Origin: Methylobacterium tarhaniae
Lineage (GTDB): Bacteria; Pseudomonadota; Alphaproteobacteria; Rhizobiales; Beijerinckiaceae
Assembly: GCF_001043955.1 (NCBI RefSeq)
Contig: NZ_LABZ01000090.1
Location: 1 to 35,326 of the forward strand
Direction: 5' to 3'
Length of the DNA stretch: 35,326 nt
In this document: positions 22,853 through 30,747 of the stretch, in pieces
Layout of the letters: every line of letters starts with the position of its first letter
How positions within the stretch are numbered: the stretch's first letter is position 1
Program-made: the position numbers and the translations under genes
Notes under the pieces: model-generated
What the model saw: the letters and a program-made list of their open reading frames with translations, nothing else
The model's database searches: none
Told to the model about the DNA's origin: nothing

Positions 22853-23335
22853 TCACCGGGTCGGCACGTGCTGCGCCGGCAGCCCCGCCAGGGCCACCGC
22901 CCGGGTGGCGGTGATCGCCGCATCGTCGAAGCCGAGGAGTTGGCCGACCCGCCAGACGAGGTCGTCCTCGAATTCGTGCACCTGCCCGTCCGCCGCGGCG
23001 ACCGCCCAGGCGAGGCCGAGGAGCCCGCGCCGCTCCTCCTCCGACAGGTCGCGGCCGATCATTTCGACGAGCTCGGCCACGTCGCGGGTCTCGTCGTCGA
23101 AGCTGATGGCGCGCTCGATCAGCGCCCTCGCCCCCGCCTCGGTCGGGACGAAGCGGTGGGTCAGGAGCCGCGCGAGGCGATCACGCTCCACCGCCGCGAG
23201 CGTGCCGTCGACCCGCGCCACGTGCACGAGCAGGGCCGCGGCAGCGAGGTGCCGCTCCCTCTCGGGATCGGGCGGCGAGGCGGGCGCGCCGAACATCTCG
23301 GCGGCATAGGCGCGAAGGCGGGCGATCAGGGGCAT
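22853..23335 (-). CDS. TerB-like (tellurite resistance family) protein
   Basis: The protein is 160 aa, mostly alpha-helical and acidic. TerB-type features are LAAAALLVHVARVDGTLAAV near residue 31 and LLGLAWAVAAADGQVHEFED near residue 105, two copies of the A-D-G metal-binding-like helix pair. TerB domains bind Ca/Mg-type ions and occur in stress-response complexes. Tellurite resistance itself should not be assumed. The ATG at 23335 fits the domain start, though no strong ribosome-binding site is seen; the AT-rich stretch just upstream (23336-23375) may carry a promoter. It heads a leftward series with the amidotransferase and perhaps lrgAB. Confidence 0.75.
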   Translation of the reverse strand: MPLIARLRAYAAEMFGAPASPPDPERERHLAAAALLVHVARVDGTLAAVERDRLARLLTHRFVPTEAGARALIERAISFDDETRDVAELVEMIGRDLSEEERRGLLGLAWAVAAADGQVHEFEDDLVWRVGQLLGFDDAAITATRAVALAGLPAQHVPTR

Positions 23336-23616
23336 CGGGGAGATTTTTCGGGGGAATTTTCGATTGTGCGGCAGCCCTATGGTCAGAAATCGACGGCCCA
23401 GCGTCAAGCGGCGCAGGCGCCGGACCTCCGCGCCGAGCCCTGCATCCTTGTCCTGCGTTCCCCTCCGCGCACCGCGCCACGCCTGGAGCCTTCCGACGCC
23501 TTCGGATTCCCGCGCGGAGTGCCGCGGCATCCCGGACGTCCGAGAGAGCCTTGCCAAGCCGAAGCACCCCGGGTATGACGACGCCCATCGGTCGCCGCCC
23601 AGCCGGCCCGATCGGC

Positions 23617-23692
23617 GCCGCAATAGCTCAGCTGGTAGAGCACCTCATTCGTAATGAGGGGGTCGGGGGTTCGAATCCCTCTTGCGGCACCA
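23617..23692 (+). tRNA. tRNA-Thr (anticodon CGT)
   Basis: It folds as a full cloverleaf. The acceptor stem is GCCGCAA/TTGCGGC. The D-arm is GCTCAGCTGGTAGAGC. The anticodon stem CCTCA/TGAGG encloses the loop TTCGTAA (anticodon CGT, reading ACG). The T-arm contains GGTTCGAATCC. Discriminator A and an encoded CCA (23690-23692) complete it. Confidence 0.97.
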
Positions 23693-23784
23693 CTTTTCTT
23701 ATTAATCAACAACTCAGGCTCCAGAGAACTAGCTGTGTGCTTATCAGCGGTTTGATCTGGTAGAGATCTGGTAAGCAGCCACGA

Positions 23785-24003
23785 TCAGAGCTGTTCGTCG
23801 GCCGGGGAACTCGGCATTCCAGCGCGGCAGCGAACCACCTCTTCAGCTAAGCCAGTCTGCCGCAACAACCACGCCACTGTCAGCAGAAATAGCAGCCCAA
23901 CAGGGCTATATCCCTTCTTCGGCCATAGGTCCTCGGCGGACTCTACGGCTGCAAGGGCTTCCTTGATCGTTCGATCGGGCGTAGCAACATTCAGACAGAT
24001 CAT
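23785..24003 (-). CDS. Small hypothetical ORF downstream of the tRNA
   Basis: This 72-aa ORF begins MICLNVATPDRTIKEALAAV and has one hydrophobic stretch (GLLFLLTVAWLL). Its start lies a few bases after the stop of another small leftward ORF (24010), which would suit a coupled pair. Base composition is less GC-biased than in neighbouring genes. I do not recognise it. It could be foreign DNA that entered next to the tRNA or simply chance coding. Confidence 0.35.
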   Translation of the reverse strand: MICLNVATPDRTIKEALAAVESAEDLWPKKGYSPVGLLFLLTVAWLLRQTGLAEEVVRCRAGMPSSPADEQL

Positions 24004-24009
24004 CTCCAG

Positions 24010-24186
24010 TCATTCCTTCAGATTCTTGTCCTGGACCTTCCGTCCGTCCTGCGGTTCGTCGAGGGCGTACGCCTCTGCCCGCAAGATTGTTGCGTTGAGA
24101 ATCGTGACGCGATCCCTCTTCCGCTTGGACCCGGTAGCACCCGGCTTTACGACGACCTGCGTCAGGCGGAACCTGCGAAACAGCAC
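24010..24186 (-). CDS. Small basic hypothetical ORF
   Basis: From a GTG at 24186 (AGGGGCAAG just upstream) it encodes 58 residues, including VVVKPGATGSKRKRDRVTIL and ending VQDKNLKE. It is rich in Lys/Arg in the middle and is followed 6 bp later by the next small ORF. Codon use is only partly like that of the neighbours. The open frame extends upstream into the antisense of the LysR gene, which is not credible as coding. Function is unknown. Confidence 0.3.
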   Translation of the reverse strand: MLFRRFRLTQVVVKPGATGSKRKRDRVTILNATILRAEAYALDEPQDGRKVQDKNLKE

Positions 24187-24333
24187 ACCTTGCCCCTGCC
24201 TGGCCTGCCGCCCGCTTTGGAGCGGCAAGGTATCCCGCCTTCGCTGCCCTGGCTGTGACTCGAGGTAGCTATCCGCTCGGGCGGGCGGCATCGTCGCGAC
24301 CGACGCGTGACTCCAGGACCTGAGCCGACGACC

Positions 24334-25281
24334 ATGAACCCGCTCCGACGCATGCTCCCGTCCAACCACGCGCTGTTCGTGTTCGAGGCGGTGGCGCGCA
24401 ACATGAGCTTCACCCGGGCGGCGGCCGAGCTGAACGTGACCCAGCCGGCGGTCAGCAAGGCGATGGCGCAGCTCGAGCGCCATATCGGCGTGCGCCTCAT
24501 CGACCGCTCAGGCGACGGCATCGCGCTCACCGAGGACGGCACCATCCTCTACCGCCGGGTGGCGGACGGCTTCCGGGGCATCGAGGCGGCGCTCCGCGAG
24601 ATCGACATCCGCCGCACCGGCATCGACACGGTCACGCTCTCCCTGTCCTCGGCCTTCACCACCCACTGGCTGATGCCGCGCATCAACACCCTGCAGGAAG
24701 CGTTCCCGTCGGTCGATTTCCGCTTCCAGCTCATCCCCGGCGCGCTCGCCGGCCCGGTCGACGCCGTCGATCTCGGCATGCGCTTCGTCGAGGGGCCCGA
24801 CCTCGACCACGAGGCCCTGTTCCTGATGAACGAGGTGATGCTGCCGGTCTGCAGCCCGGCCTACCTGGCGGAGCGGGATGCGGAAGGCAGCCGCACCACC
24901 TTCGTGAACCTCACCGCCAGTTCGCCGATGTGGATCGGCGGGGTCGATCCGGGGCCGGACTGGAACGGCTCGCGCGCCTCGCTCAACTTCTCCGACTATG
25001 CGGTGGTGCTGCAGGCCGCCCTCCTCGGCCAGGGCGTGGCGCTCGGCTGGGTCAGCGTCGTGTCGCACTGGCTTTCGACCGGCGACCTCGTGCCGGCCGC
25101 CGGCCGCGTCACCCGCACGGCGCGGATGTGCCAGCTCATCCACCTGCGCTCGCGCCCCTTGCGCCGCTCCGTCGCCGCCGTGCGCGACTGGATCGTCGCC
25201 GAGATGCGGGCCGACGTCGCCAAGGTCGACCGGCTCTATCCGGAGCTCGGCCTGGGCCGGGCATGCTTCGATACCTTATAA
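24334..25281 (+). CDS. LysR-family transcriptional regulator
   Basis: The protein is 315 aa. The winged helix-turn-helix occupies about residues 10-70 (FEAVARNMSFTRAAAELNVT then QPAVSKAMAQLERHIGVRLI). The periplasmic-binding-like effector domain follows, with LSLSSAFTTHWLMPRINTL, VDLGMRFVEGP and LLGQGVALGWVSVV. It resembles the GcvA-like branch. The ATG at 24334 gives the normal N-terminus. It lies directly upstream of, and in the same direction as, the ABC/oxidoreductase operon, with 104 bp between. It probably controls that operon, since a dyad with LysR-box spacing sits at its stop codon. Confidence 0.92.
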   Translation: MNPLRRMLPSNHALFVFEAVARNMSFTRAAAELNVTQPAVSKAMAQLERHIGVRLIDRSGDGIALTEDGTILYRRVADGFRGIEAALREIDIRRTGIDTVTLSLSSAFTTHWLMPRINTLQEAFPSVDFRFQLIPGALAGPVDAVDLGMRFVEGPDLDHEALFLMNEVMLPVCSPAYLAERDAEGSRTTFVNLTASSPMWIGGVDPGPDWNGSRASLNFSDYAVVLQAALLGQGVALGWVSVVSHWLSTGDLVPAAGRVTRTARMCQLIHLRSRPLRRSVAAVRDWIVAEMRADVAKVDRLYPELGLGRACFDTL

Positions 25282-25292
25282 CCTGGGGTTAT
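25278..25292. promoter_or_regulatory. Candidate LysR binding dyad (T-N11-A) before the ABC operon
   Basis: ATAACC (25278-25283) and GGTTAT (25287-25292) form a perfect dyad with a 3-bp centre and satisfy the T-N11-A rule of LysR-type operators. It overlaps the regulator's TAA and lies about 95 bp before the ATPase start, suitable for an activator recognition site. An AT stretch follows (25302-25309), but no clear -35/-10 pair is identifiable. Confidence 0.5.
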
Positions 25293-25385
25293 GAGCGCGC
25301 GAATTTTTTCGACATTGAACCGAAGCGCCGCTTTTGTGAGCTTTCCGTCCGTCGGCAGCACCGGACGCGAAGGCGGCACCTCACG

Positions 25386-26510
25386 ATGGCGGCAGCGGGA
25401 TCGATTTCGGGCGTGAGCGGCGGAGCGCTCGCCGGCGGCAGCGTCGGGGTGTCGATCCGCAACGCGACCCGTCGCTACGGCGCCTTCACGGCCCTCGACG
25501 ACGTCTCGCTGGACGTCGCGCCCGGCGAGTTCCTGTCCCTCCTCGGGCCGTCGGGCTCGGGCAAGACCACGCTGCTCGGCATCCTCGGCGGCTTCACCGT
25601 GCCGTCCTCCGGCAGCGTGCATTTCGGCGCGACCGACGTGACGTTCCTGCCGCCGCACAAGCGCGACATCGGCGTGGTGTTCCAGAACTACGCCCTGTTC
25701 CCGCACCTGAGCGTCGCCGAGAACGTCGCCTTCCCGCTGCGGGCCCGGCGCGAGCCCAAGGCGTCCTGGGGCCCGCGAGTGGCGGAGGCGCTCGCGATGG
25801 TCGAGCTGTCCGGCTACGAGGACCGGGCGATCTCGCAGCTCTCCGGCGGCCAGCGCCAGCGCGTGGCGCTCGCCCGCGCCATCGTCTTCCGGCCGCGGCT
25901 GATCCTGATGGACGAGCCGCTCTCCGCCCTCGACAAGCACCTGCGCGAGACGATGCAGATCGAGCTGCGGCGCCTGCACCGGCAGCTCGAAGCCACCATC
26001 ATCTACGTCACCCACGACCAGCGCGAGGCGCTGACGATGAGCGACCGCATCGCCATCCTGCGCGGCGGGCGCCTTGCCCAGGTCGATACGCCCGAGCGCC
26101 TGCACGACCGGCCGATGAGCGCCTTCGTGGCGAGCTTCATCGGCGAATCGACCCTGGTGCCGGTGACCCGCGCCGGCGCGGACGCCGTCGCGCTCGGGTC
26201 CACCACCCTGCGCAGCGCCCGCCCCCTGCCGGCGGGCGAGGCCCTGCTGCTGGCGATCCAGACCGAGAAGCTGGTCGTCGCCGGCGACGCGAGCCCGGAC
26301 GGCTACAACCGCCTGACCGGAAGGGTGACCGACGTCGTCTACCAGGGCGAGAGCCTGCGGGTGTTCGTCGCCCTCGATGGCGGGCCGGAGATCTCCCTGC
26401 GCCAGCCGGCCCACCATGCCGGGCGCCTCGCCATCCCGGCTCCCGGCGGCGCCCTCACCGCTCTCCTCCACCCGCAGGACACGATCGTCGTCCCGGCGGA
26501 GCCCGCCTGA
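25386..26510 (+). CDS. ABC transporter ATP-binding protein, PotA-like
   Basis: The protein is 374 aa. Walker A is GPSGSGKT (54-61), the Q-loop is VVFQNYALFPHL, the signature is LSGGQRQR (152-159), Walker B is LILMDEPLSALD, and the H-loop is VTHDQREA. A C-terminal TOBE-type regulatory domain follows (about 250-374). Length and domain order match the polyamine/opine importer subfamily. It energises the two permeases encoded about 3.4 kb downstream. It starts with ATG 25386 and is the first gene of the operon; the next gene begins 32 bp after its stop. Confidence 0.92.
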   Translation: MAAAGSISGVSGGALAGGSVGVSIRNATRRYGAFTALDDVSLDVAPGEFLSLLGPSGSGKTTLLGILGGFTVPSSGSVHFGATDVTFLPPHKRDIGVVFQNYALFPHLSVAENVAFPLRARREPKASWGPRVAEALAMVELSGYEDRAISQLSGGQRQRVALARAIVFRPRLILMDEPLSALDKHLRETMQIELRRLHRQLEATIIYVTHDQREALTMSDRIAILRGGRLAQVDTPERLHDRPMSAFVASFIGESTLVPVTRAGADAVALGSTTLRSARPLPAGEALLLAIQTEKLVVAGDASPDGYNRLTGRVTDVVYQGESLRVFVALDGGPEISLRQPAHHAGRLAIPAPGGALTALLHPQDTIVVPAEPA

Positions 26511-26542
26511 CCTCTCCCACTTCGACTACGGAAGGACAACCC

Positions 26543-27274
26543 ATGCCCGTCCCCTCCCTCGATACCTTCAAGGTCCTCACCTTCGACGTCGTCGGCACCC
26601 TGATCGACTTCGAGAAGGGCATCCTCGACCAGATGCGCGCCGTGTCGGGCCGCAGCGAGGAGGAGCTGAGCGACGCCACGATCTTCGCCTCCTACCTCAA
26701 GGGCCGCGAGCTGTATCACGAGCGCTCGAGCGAGGTCTTCGCCGACGTCTACCGTCACGTCGCCAAGGAGTTCGGCTTCCCGAACTCGGACGCCGATGCC
26801 GACGCGTTCCAGCTCTCGGTCCTGCGCTGGCCGGCCTTCTCGGATTCGGTGGCGGCGCTGAAGCGCCTGCGCAAGCATTACCGCCTCGTCGCGATGACCA
26901 ATGCCGACCGCTCGGCCTTCTCGTTCTACTCCCAGACCCTCGGCGTGCCGTTCCACGACAGCGTGACCTACGACGATACCGGCGTCGCCAAGCCCAACCC
27001 GCAATTCTTCGCCTTCAACCGCGGCCGGCAATCGGCCCACGGCTACAAGCAGAGCGACATACTCCACGTCGCCCAGAGCCAGTACCACGACATCGGCATC
27101 GCCCGGGACCTCGGCTACACCGTCTGCTGGATCGAGCGCCGGCAGGGCCTCGAGGGTTTCGGCGGCACGCCCGAGCCCGAGCGGCTGACGAAGCCCGACT
27201 ACCACTTCCCGACGCTGGAGAAGCTCGCCGACGCCGCCGACGCGGCCTTCGCCTCCGCCCGGCAGGCGGCCTGA
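26543..27274 (+). CDS. HAD-family hydrolase, haloacid dehalogenase type II-like
   Basis: The protein is 243 aa. HAD motif I is LTFDVVGTLID (Asp15 nucleophile), motif II is VAMTNADRS, motif III is the lysine in GVAKPNPQF, and motif IV is QYHDIGIARDLG. Relatives are 2-haloacid dehalogenases or phosphatases. Inside an amine-uptake operon the substrate is unlikely to be a haloacid, and a role in processing a catabolic intermediate is inferred. AAGGA lies about 6 bp before ATG 26543. The stop is 2 bp before the oxidase start, so the genes are cotranscribed. Confidence 0.85.
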   Translation: MPVPSLDTFKVLTFDVVGTLIDFEKGILDQMRAVSGRSEEELSDATIFASYLKGRELYHERSSEVFADVYRHVAKEFGFPNSDADADAFQLSVLRWPAFSDSVAALKRLRKHYRLVAMTNADRSAFSFYSQTLGVPFHDSVTYDDTGVAKPNPQFFAFNRGRQSAHGYKQSDILHVAQSQYHDIGIARDLGYTVCWIERRQGLEGFGGTPEPERLTKPDYHFPTLEKLADAADAAFASARQAA

Positions 27275-27276
27275 CC

Positions 27277-28578
27277 ATGGACGCCTTCCCGAAGCCTCCG
27301 GCCGCCTCGCTCTGGGCCGCCGGCGCCGTGCCGGCCGGGCGCTTCGGGCCGCTCGACCGCGACGTCCAGGCCGACGTCGCGATCGTCGGCGGCGGCTATA
27401 CCGGCCTCTCGGCAGCCCTGACCCTCGCGGAGCGCGGCGAGCGGGCCGTGGTGCTGGAGGCCAACGCGATCGGCTGGGGCGCCAGCGGGCGCAACGGCGG
27501 GGTCGTCTCGGCGAAGTACCGCCCCTCGTTCCAGGCGATCGCGAGCCGGCACGGGATCGCGGTCGCCAAGCGCATGCACGCCATCGCGTACGATTCGGTC
27601 GAGACCCTGGAGCGGCTGATCGCCGAGCACGGCATCGCGCAGGCCAACTACGCCCGGGTCGGCCAGCTCAAATGCGCCCACACACCCGCCACCCTGGCGG
27701 CGGCGGCGGCCGACATGGAATGGATGCGCCGCGAGATGGGCGATGCGTCGGTCTCGGTCCTGTCCCGCGAGGCGGTGGCGGCGGAGACCGGCTCGCAGGA
27801 TTTCGTCGGCGGCGTGCTGTCGGCCAAGGCCGGCGGGCTGCACCCCCTCAACTACGCGCGCGGCCTCGCCCAGGCGGTGTCGGCCAAGGGCATCGCGATC
27901 CACGAGGCGAGCCCGGCGCTGCGCTTCCACCGCGAGGCGGGGGGCATCCGGGTCGAGACGCCGGGCGGCTCGGTGCGGGCGCGCCAGGTGATCGTGGCGA
28001 CGAACGGCTACACCGACCTGACCGGGGCGGGCGCTGCCTTGCGTACCCGCCTGATCCCGTTCCGCAGCGCGATCCTCGCCACCGAGCCGTTGTCCGACAA
28101 CCTGCGCGCCGCGATCCTGCCGAGCCGGCGGATCTACGTCGAGACCCGGCGGATGATGCGCTGGTTCCGCATGGTCGACGGCCGGATGGTGTTCGGAGGC
28201 CGCGGCGCCTTCGGGCGCGACGATTCCGAGGCGGCGTTTGCCACCTTGCGCCGGGCGATGGTGCGCACCTTCCCGGCGCTCGCCGATACACCGGTGGCCT
28301 ATCGCTGGTCGGGCCTCGTCGGGATGACGCTCGACGCGCTGCCGCATGTCGGCCGGCTCGACGATCGGGTCAGCTTCGCCATGGGCTACAACGGCGCCGG
28401 CGTCGCGATGTCGAGCCACCTCGGCGGCCTCGCCGCCGCGTTCGCCCTCGGCGAGACCCCGGACGTGGCCTTGCTCGGCGCCGGGGGCTTCCAGCCGGTG
28501 CCGTTCTACGGCTTGCGCGAGCCGGTGATCCGGCTCGTCGCCGGCTGGTACCAGTTCCTGGACGCGATCGGCCGCTAG
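27277..28578 (+). CDS. FAD-dependent amine/D-amino-acid oxidase (DAO family)
   Basis: The protein is 433 aa. The FAD-binding VAIVGGGYTGLSAALTLAER (about 34-53) is followed by VVLEANAIGWGASGRNGGVV, the DadA/PuuB-like second motif. The substrate domain contains RRMMRWFRMVDGRMVFGGRG, and the C-terminal FAD contact is FAMGYNGAGVAMSSHLGG. The family oxidises secondary or primary amines such as gamma-glutamylputrescine, glycine derivatives or D-amino acids. Its position between transporter genes suggests it acts on the imported compound. The stop TAG lies inside a palindromic repeat that separates it from the binding-protein gene. Confidence 0.88.
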   Translation: MDAFPKPPAASLWAAGAVPAGRFGPLDRDVQADVAIVGGGYTGLSAALTLAERGERAVVLEANAIGWGASGRNGGVVSAKYRPSFQAIASRHGIAVAKRMHAIAYDSVETLERLIAEHGIAQANYARVGQLKCAHTPATLAAAAADMEWMRREMGDASVSVLSREAVAAETGSQDFVGGVLSAKAGGLHPLNYARGLAQAVSAKGIAIHEASPALRFHREAGGIRVETPGGSVRARQVIVATNGYTDLTGAGAALRTRLIPFRSAILATEPLSDNLRAAILPSRRIYVETRRMMRWFRMVDGRMVFGGRGAFGRDDSEAAFATLRRAMVRTFPALADTPVAYRWSGLVGMTLDALPHVGRLDDRVSFAMGYNGAGVAMSSHLGGLAAAFALGETPDVALLGAGGFQPVPFYGLREPVIRLVAGWYQFLDAIGR

Positions 28579-28680
28579 AGCACCGCCCGATCACGCTGCA
28601 ATCGGGCAGTGCTCTAGATATTTGATTTTGCTGCATTTTCTGAGACGAACCGGTCTCCGCTTCGTCGGAAAACGCTCTAG
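28575..28680. repeat. Dispersed palindromic repeat, copy 2, inside the transport operon
   Basis: A 17-bp stem forms between 28575-28591 (CTAGAGCACCGCCCGAT) and 28601-28617, with one mismatch and a 9-nt loop. A second part follows (28618-28680) that aligns in inverted orientation with copy 1 at 20628-20700 and contains a smaller GAGAC/GTCTC hairpin (28642-28657). CTAG occurs at both outer ends and at the junction. The first CTAG provides the oxidase stop codon. It may attenuate transcription or stabilise mRNA ends within the operon. Confidence 0.85.
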
Positions 28681-28713
28681 GACACGGCTTTCACACACAG
28701 AGGAGGAGTCGAG

Positions 28714-29769
28714 ATGGCGTCGCTCATCAGAACCACCGTCCTACGAAGCACCGTCTTGGCCTGCCTCCTCGGCACGGCCACCCCGGCCTTCGCCGCCGAG
28801 CGGATCACCTTCGTGTCGCAGGGCGGCGCCTACCAGCAGGCGCAGACCAAGGCGATCCTCGACCCGGCCGCCAAGTCGCTCGGCATCACCATCAACCAGG
28901 ACAGCGCCCCCGATGCCTGGCCGGTGATCCGCACCCAAGGCGCGACCGGCAAGCCGACCTGGGACGTGGTCGACACCCCGACCCAGGATTGCGTGCGCGG
29001 CGGCAAGGCCGGGCTGATCGAGAAGCTCGATTTTTCGAAGATCCCGAATGCCGCCGCGATCCCGGCGGCCTACAAGACCGACTATTCGGTGCCCTACGAG
29101 TTCTATTCGAGCGTCCTGGCTTACAATAAAAGCAAGTACGGCAAGAACCCGCCGCAGAGCTGGGCCGATTTCTGGGACGTGAAGAAGTTCCCGGGCGCCC
29201 GGGCGCTGCGCAACCACCCCTTCGCGACCCTCGAGGCCGCGCTGATGGCCGACGGCGTGGCGCCCGACAAGCTTTACCCGCTCGACGTCGACCGCGCCTT
29301 CCGCAAGCTCGAGGAGATCAAGCCGCATATCTCGGTCTGGTGGACCTCCGGCGGCCAGTCGGCCCTGCTGATCCAGGGCGGCGAGGTCGACATGGAGATG
29401 ATCTGGAACGGCCGCGTCTCGGCGGTGATGGAGGCCGGCGCGGATGCCGACTACACCTACAACCAGGGCGTCCTGCAGAACACCTCGCTCTGCATCCTCA
29501 AGAATGCCCCGAACCTCGCCACTGCCGTGAAGTTCGTCAACGAGGCGATCGACCCGAAGCTCCAGGCCAACCTGCCGCTCAACATCCCGTACGGCCCCGG
29601 CAACCCGGCCGCCTTCGATACCGGCATCATCCCGGCATCCCTCGCCGCCAAGCTGCCGAGCGCGCCCGACAACGCCAAGAAGCAGGCGGTGCTCTCGGCC
29701 GAGTGGTGGACCTCGGAGGCGGGTGATGCGGCGCTGAAGCGCTGGGCGGATTTCGTGCAGAAGAAGTGA
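28714..29769 (+). CDS. ABC transporter periplasmic substrate-binding protein, PotD-like
   Basis: The protein is 351 aa. The signal peptide MASLIRTTVLRSTVLACLLG continues TATPAFA and probably cleaves before AERITF. The mature part has the PotD/opine-binding pattern: RITFVSQGGAYQQAQTKAIL, DYSVPYEFYSSVLAYNKSKY, SWADFWDVKKFPGARALRNH, and GEVDMEMIWNGRVSAV. It should capture a polyamine- or amino-acid-derived ligand in the periplasm for the adjacent permeases. A strong GAGGAG ribosome-binding site precedes ATG 28714, consistent with high expression. The ligand cannot be read from sequence. Confidence 0.92.
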   Translation: MASLIRTTVLRSTVLACLLGTATPAFAAERITFVSQGGAYQQAQTKAILDPAAKSLGITINQDSAPDAWPVIRTQGATGKPTWDVVDTPTQDCVRGGKAGLIEKLDFSKIPNAAAIPAAYKTDYSVPYEFYSSVLAYNKSKYGKNPPQSWADFWDVKKFPGARALRNHPFATLEAALMADGVAPDKLYPLDVDRAFRKLEEIKPHISVWWTSGGQSALLIQGGEVDMEMIWNGRVSAVMEAGADADYTYNQGVLQNTSLCILKNAPNLATAVKFVNEAIDPKLQANLPLNIPYGPGNPAAFDTGIIPASLAAKLPSAPDNAKKQAVLSAEWWTSEAGDAALKRWADFVQKK

Positions 29770-29789
29770 GAGCGCGACGCCGCCGTGAA

Positions 29790-29813
29790 CCCTCCCCCCT
29801 CTGCGGGGGAGGG
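29790..29813 (+). repeat. Stable hairpin between binding-protein and permease genes
   Basis: CCCTCCCCC (29790-29798) and GGGGGAGGG (29805-29813) form a perfect 9-bp GC stem with a 6-nt loop. There is no T-run. Hairpins at this position in importer operons commonly protect the binding-protein mRNA and reduce permease expression. Confidence 0.6.
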
Positions 29814-29877
29814 CTCAAGGCGGCACCCGCTCGCCGCTCTCATTACCGCCCCGCCGATCCGTCCCGGACCACCCGCC

Positions 29878-30747
29878 ATGACCCATCCCAGCCTCGCCCT
29901 GCGGCGGCACGAGCGGCGCGAGCAACTCCTCGTCCTCGCGCTGCTGAGCCCCGCTCTCGCGGTCGTCGCGGCCCTCCTCGTGGTGCCGCTCGCCTGGCTC
30001 GCCGTGCAGTCGGTCACCGCCGACGGGGCGTTCACCCTGGAGCATTATCGGCGCTTCCTCACCGAGGACATCTACTGGCGCAGCTTCCTGCTCACCTTCC
30101 GGATCGCGCTCACCGTCACGGTGCTGGCCGTGCTCCTCGGCTATCCGGTCGCCTATGCGGCCGCGACGCTGCCGCGGCGCTGGAGCGTCGTGGTGCTCGG
30201 CCTGGTGATCCTGCCGTTCTGGACCAGCGTGCTGGTCCGCGCCTATGCCTGGATGGTGCTGCTGCAGCGCCGCGGCCTGGTGAACGGGATGCTCCAGGGA
30301 CTGGGCCTCACCGACCAGCCGATCGCGCTGATCAACAACGAGTTCGGCACGGTGCTGGCCACCCTGCACATCCTCCTGCCCTTCATGGTGCTGCCGCTCT
30401 ACGCCACGATGCAGCGCATCCCCCGCGACCTGATGCTGGCCGGCGCCAGCCTCGGCGGCAATCCGCTCCACGTCTTCCTGCGGGTGTTCCTGCCGCTGTC
30501 GATGCCCGGCGTCGTCGCCGGCACGGTGCTGGTCTTCGTGCTGGCGCTCGGCTTCTACATCACGCCGGAGCTGCTCGGCGGCGGGCGCACCTTCATGGTG
30601 TCGATGCTGGTGAGCCGCAACGTCGAGATCTACAACCAATGGGGCGCGGCGAGCGCCATCGGGGTCGTGCTGCTCGCCTGCGTGGCCGCCCTGTTCTGGC
30701 TCGCCTCCCGGGTGGTTCCCCTCGAGCGCATCATGGGAGCGCGCTGA
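29878..30747 (+). CDS. ABC transporter permease, PotB-like
   Basis: The protein is 289 aa. There are about six membrane segments, from LLVLALLSPALAVVAALLVV to VVLLACVAALFWLAS. The cytoplasmic EAA-type loop that contacts the ATPase is present as DLMLAGASLGGNPLHVFLRV then FLPLSMPGVV. A conserved VILPFWTSVLVRAYAWMVLL marks the polyamine permease subfamily. ATG 29878 (MTHPSLALRRH) is preferred over an in-frame ATG at 29785, which would be encoded through the GC hairpin. Its stop overlaps the next ATG (TGATG). Confidence 0.9.
   Translation: MTHPSLALRRHERREQLLVLALLSPALAVVAALLVVPLAWLAVQSVTADGAFTLEHYRRFLTEDIYWRSFLLTFRIALTVTVLAVLLGYPVAYAAATLPRRWSVVVLGLVILPFWTSVLVRAYAWMVLLQRRGLVNGMLQGLGLTDQPIALINNEFGTVLATLHILLPFMVLPLYATMQRIPRDLMLAGASLGGNPLHVFLRVFLPLSMPGVVAGTVLVFVLALGFYITPELLGGGRTFMVSMLVSRNVEIYNQWGAASAIGVVLLACVAALFWLASRVVPLERIMGAR

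Noticed and set aside
28714..28800. Lipoprotein signal in the substrate-binding protein (VLAC)
   Set aside because: The hydrophobic core before Cys17 is only five residues after Arg11, too short for a lipobox. A later AFA-A cleavage site fits a normal secreted protein.
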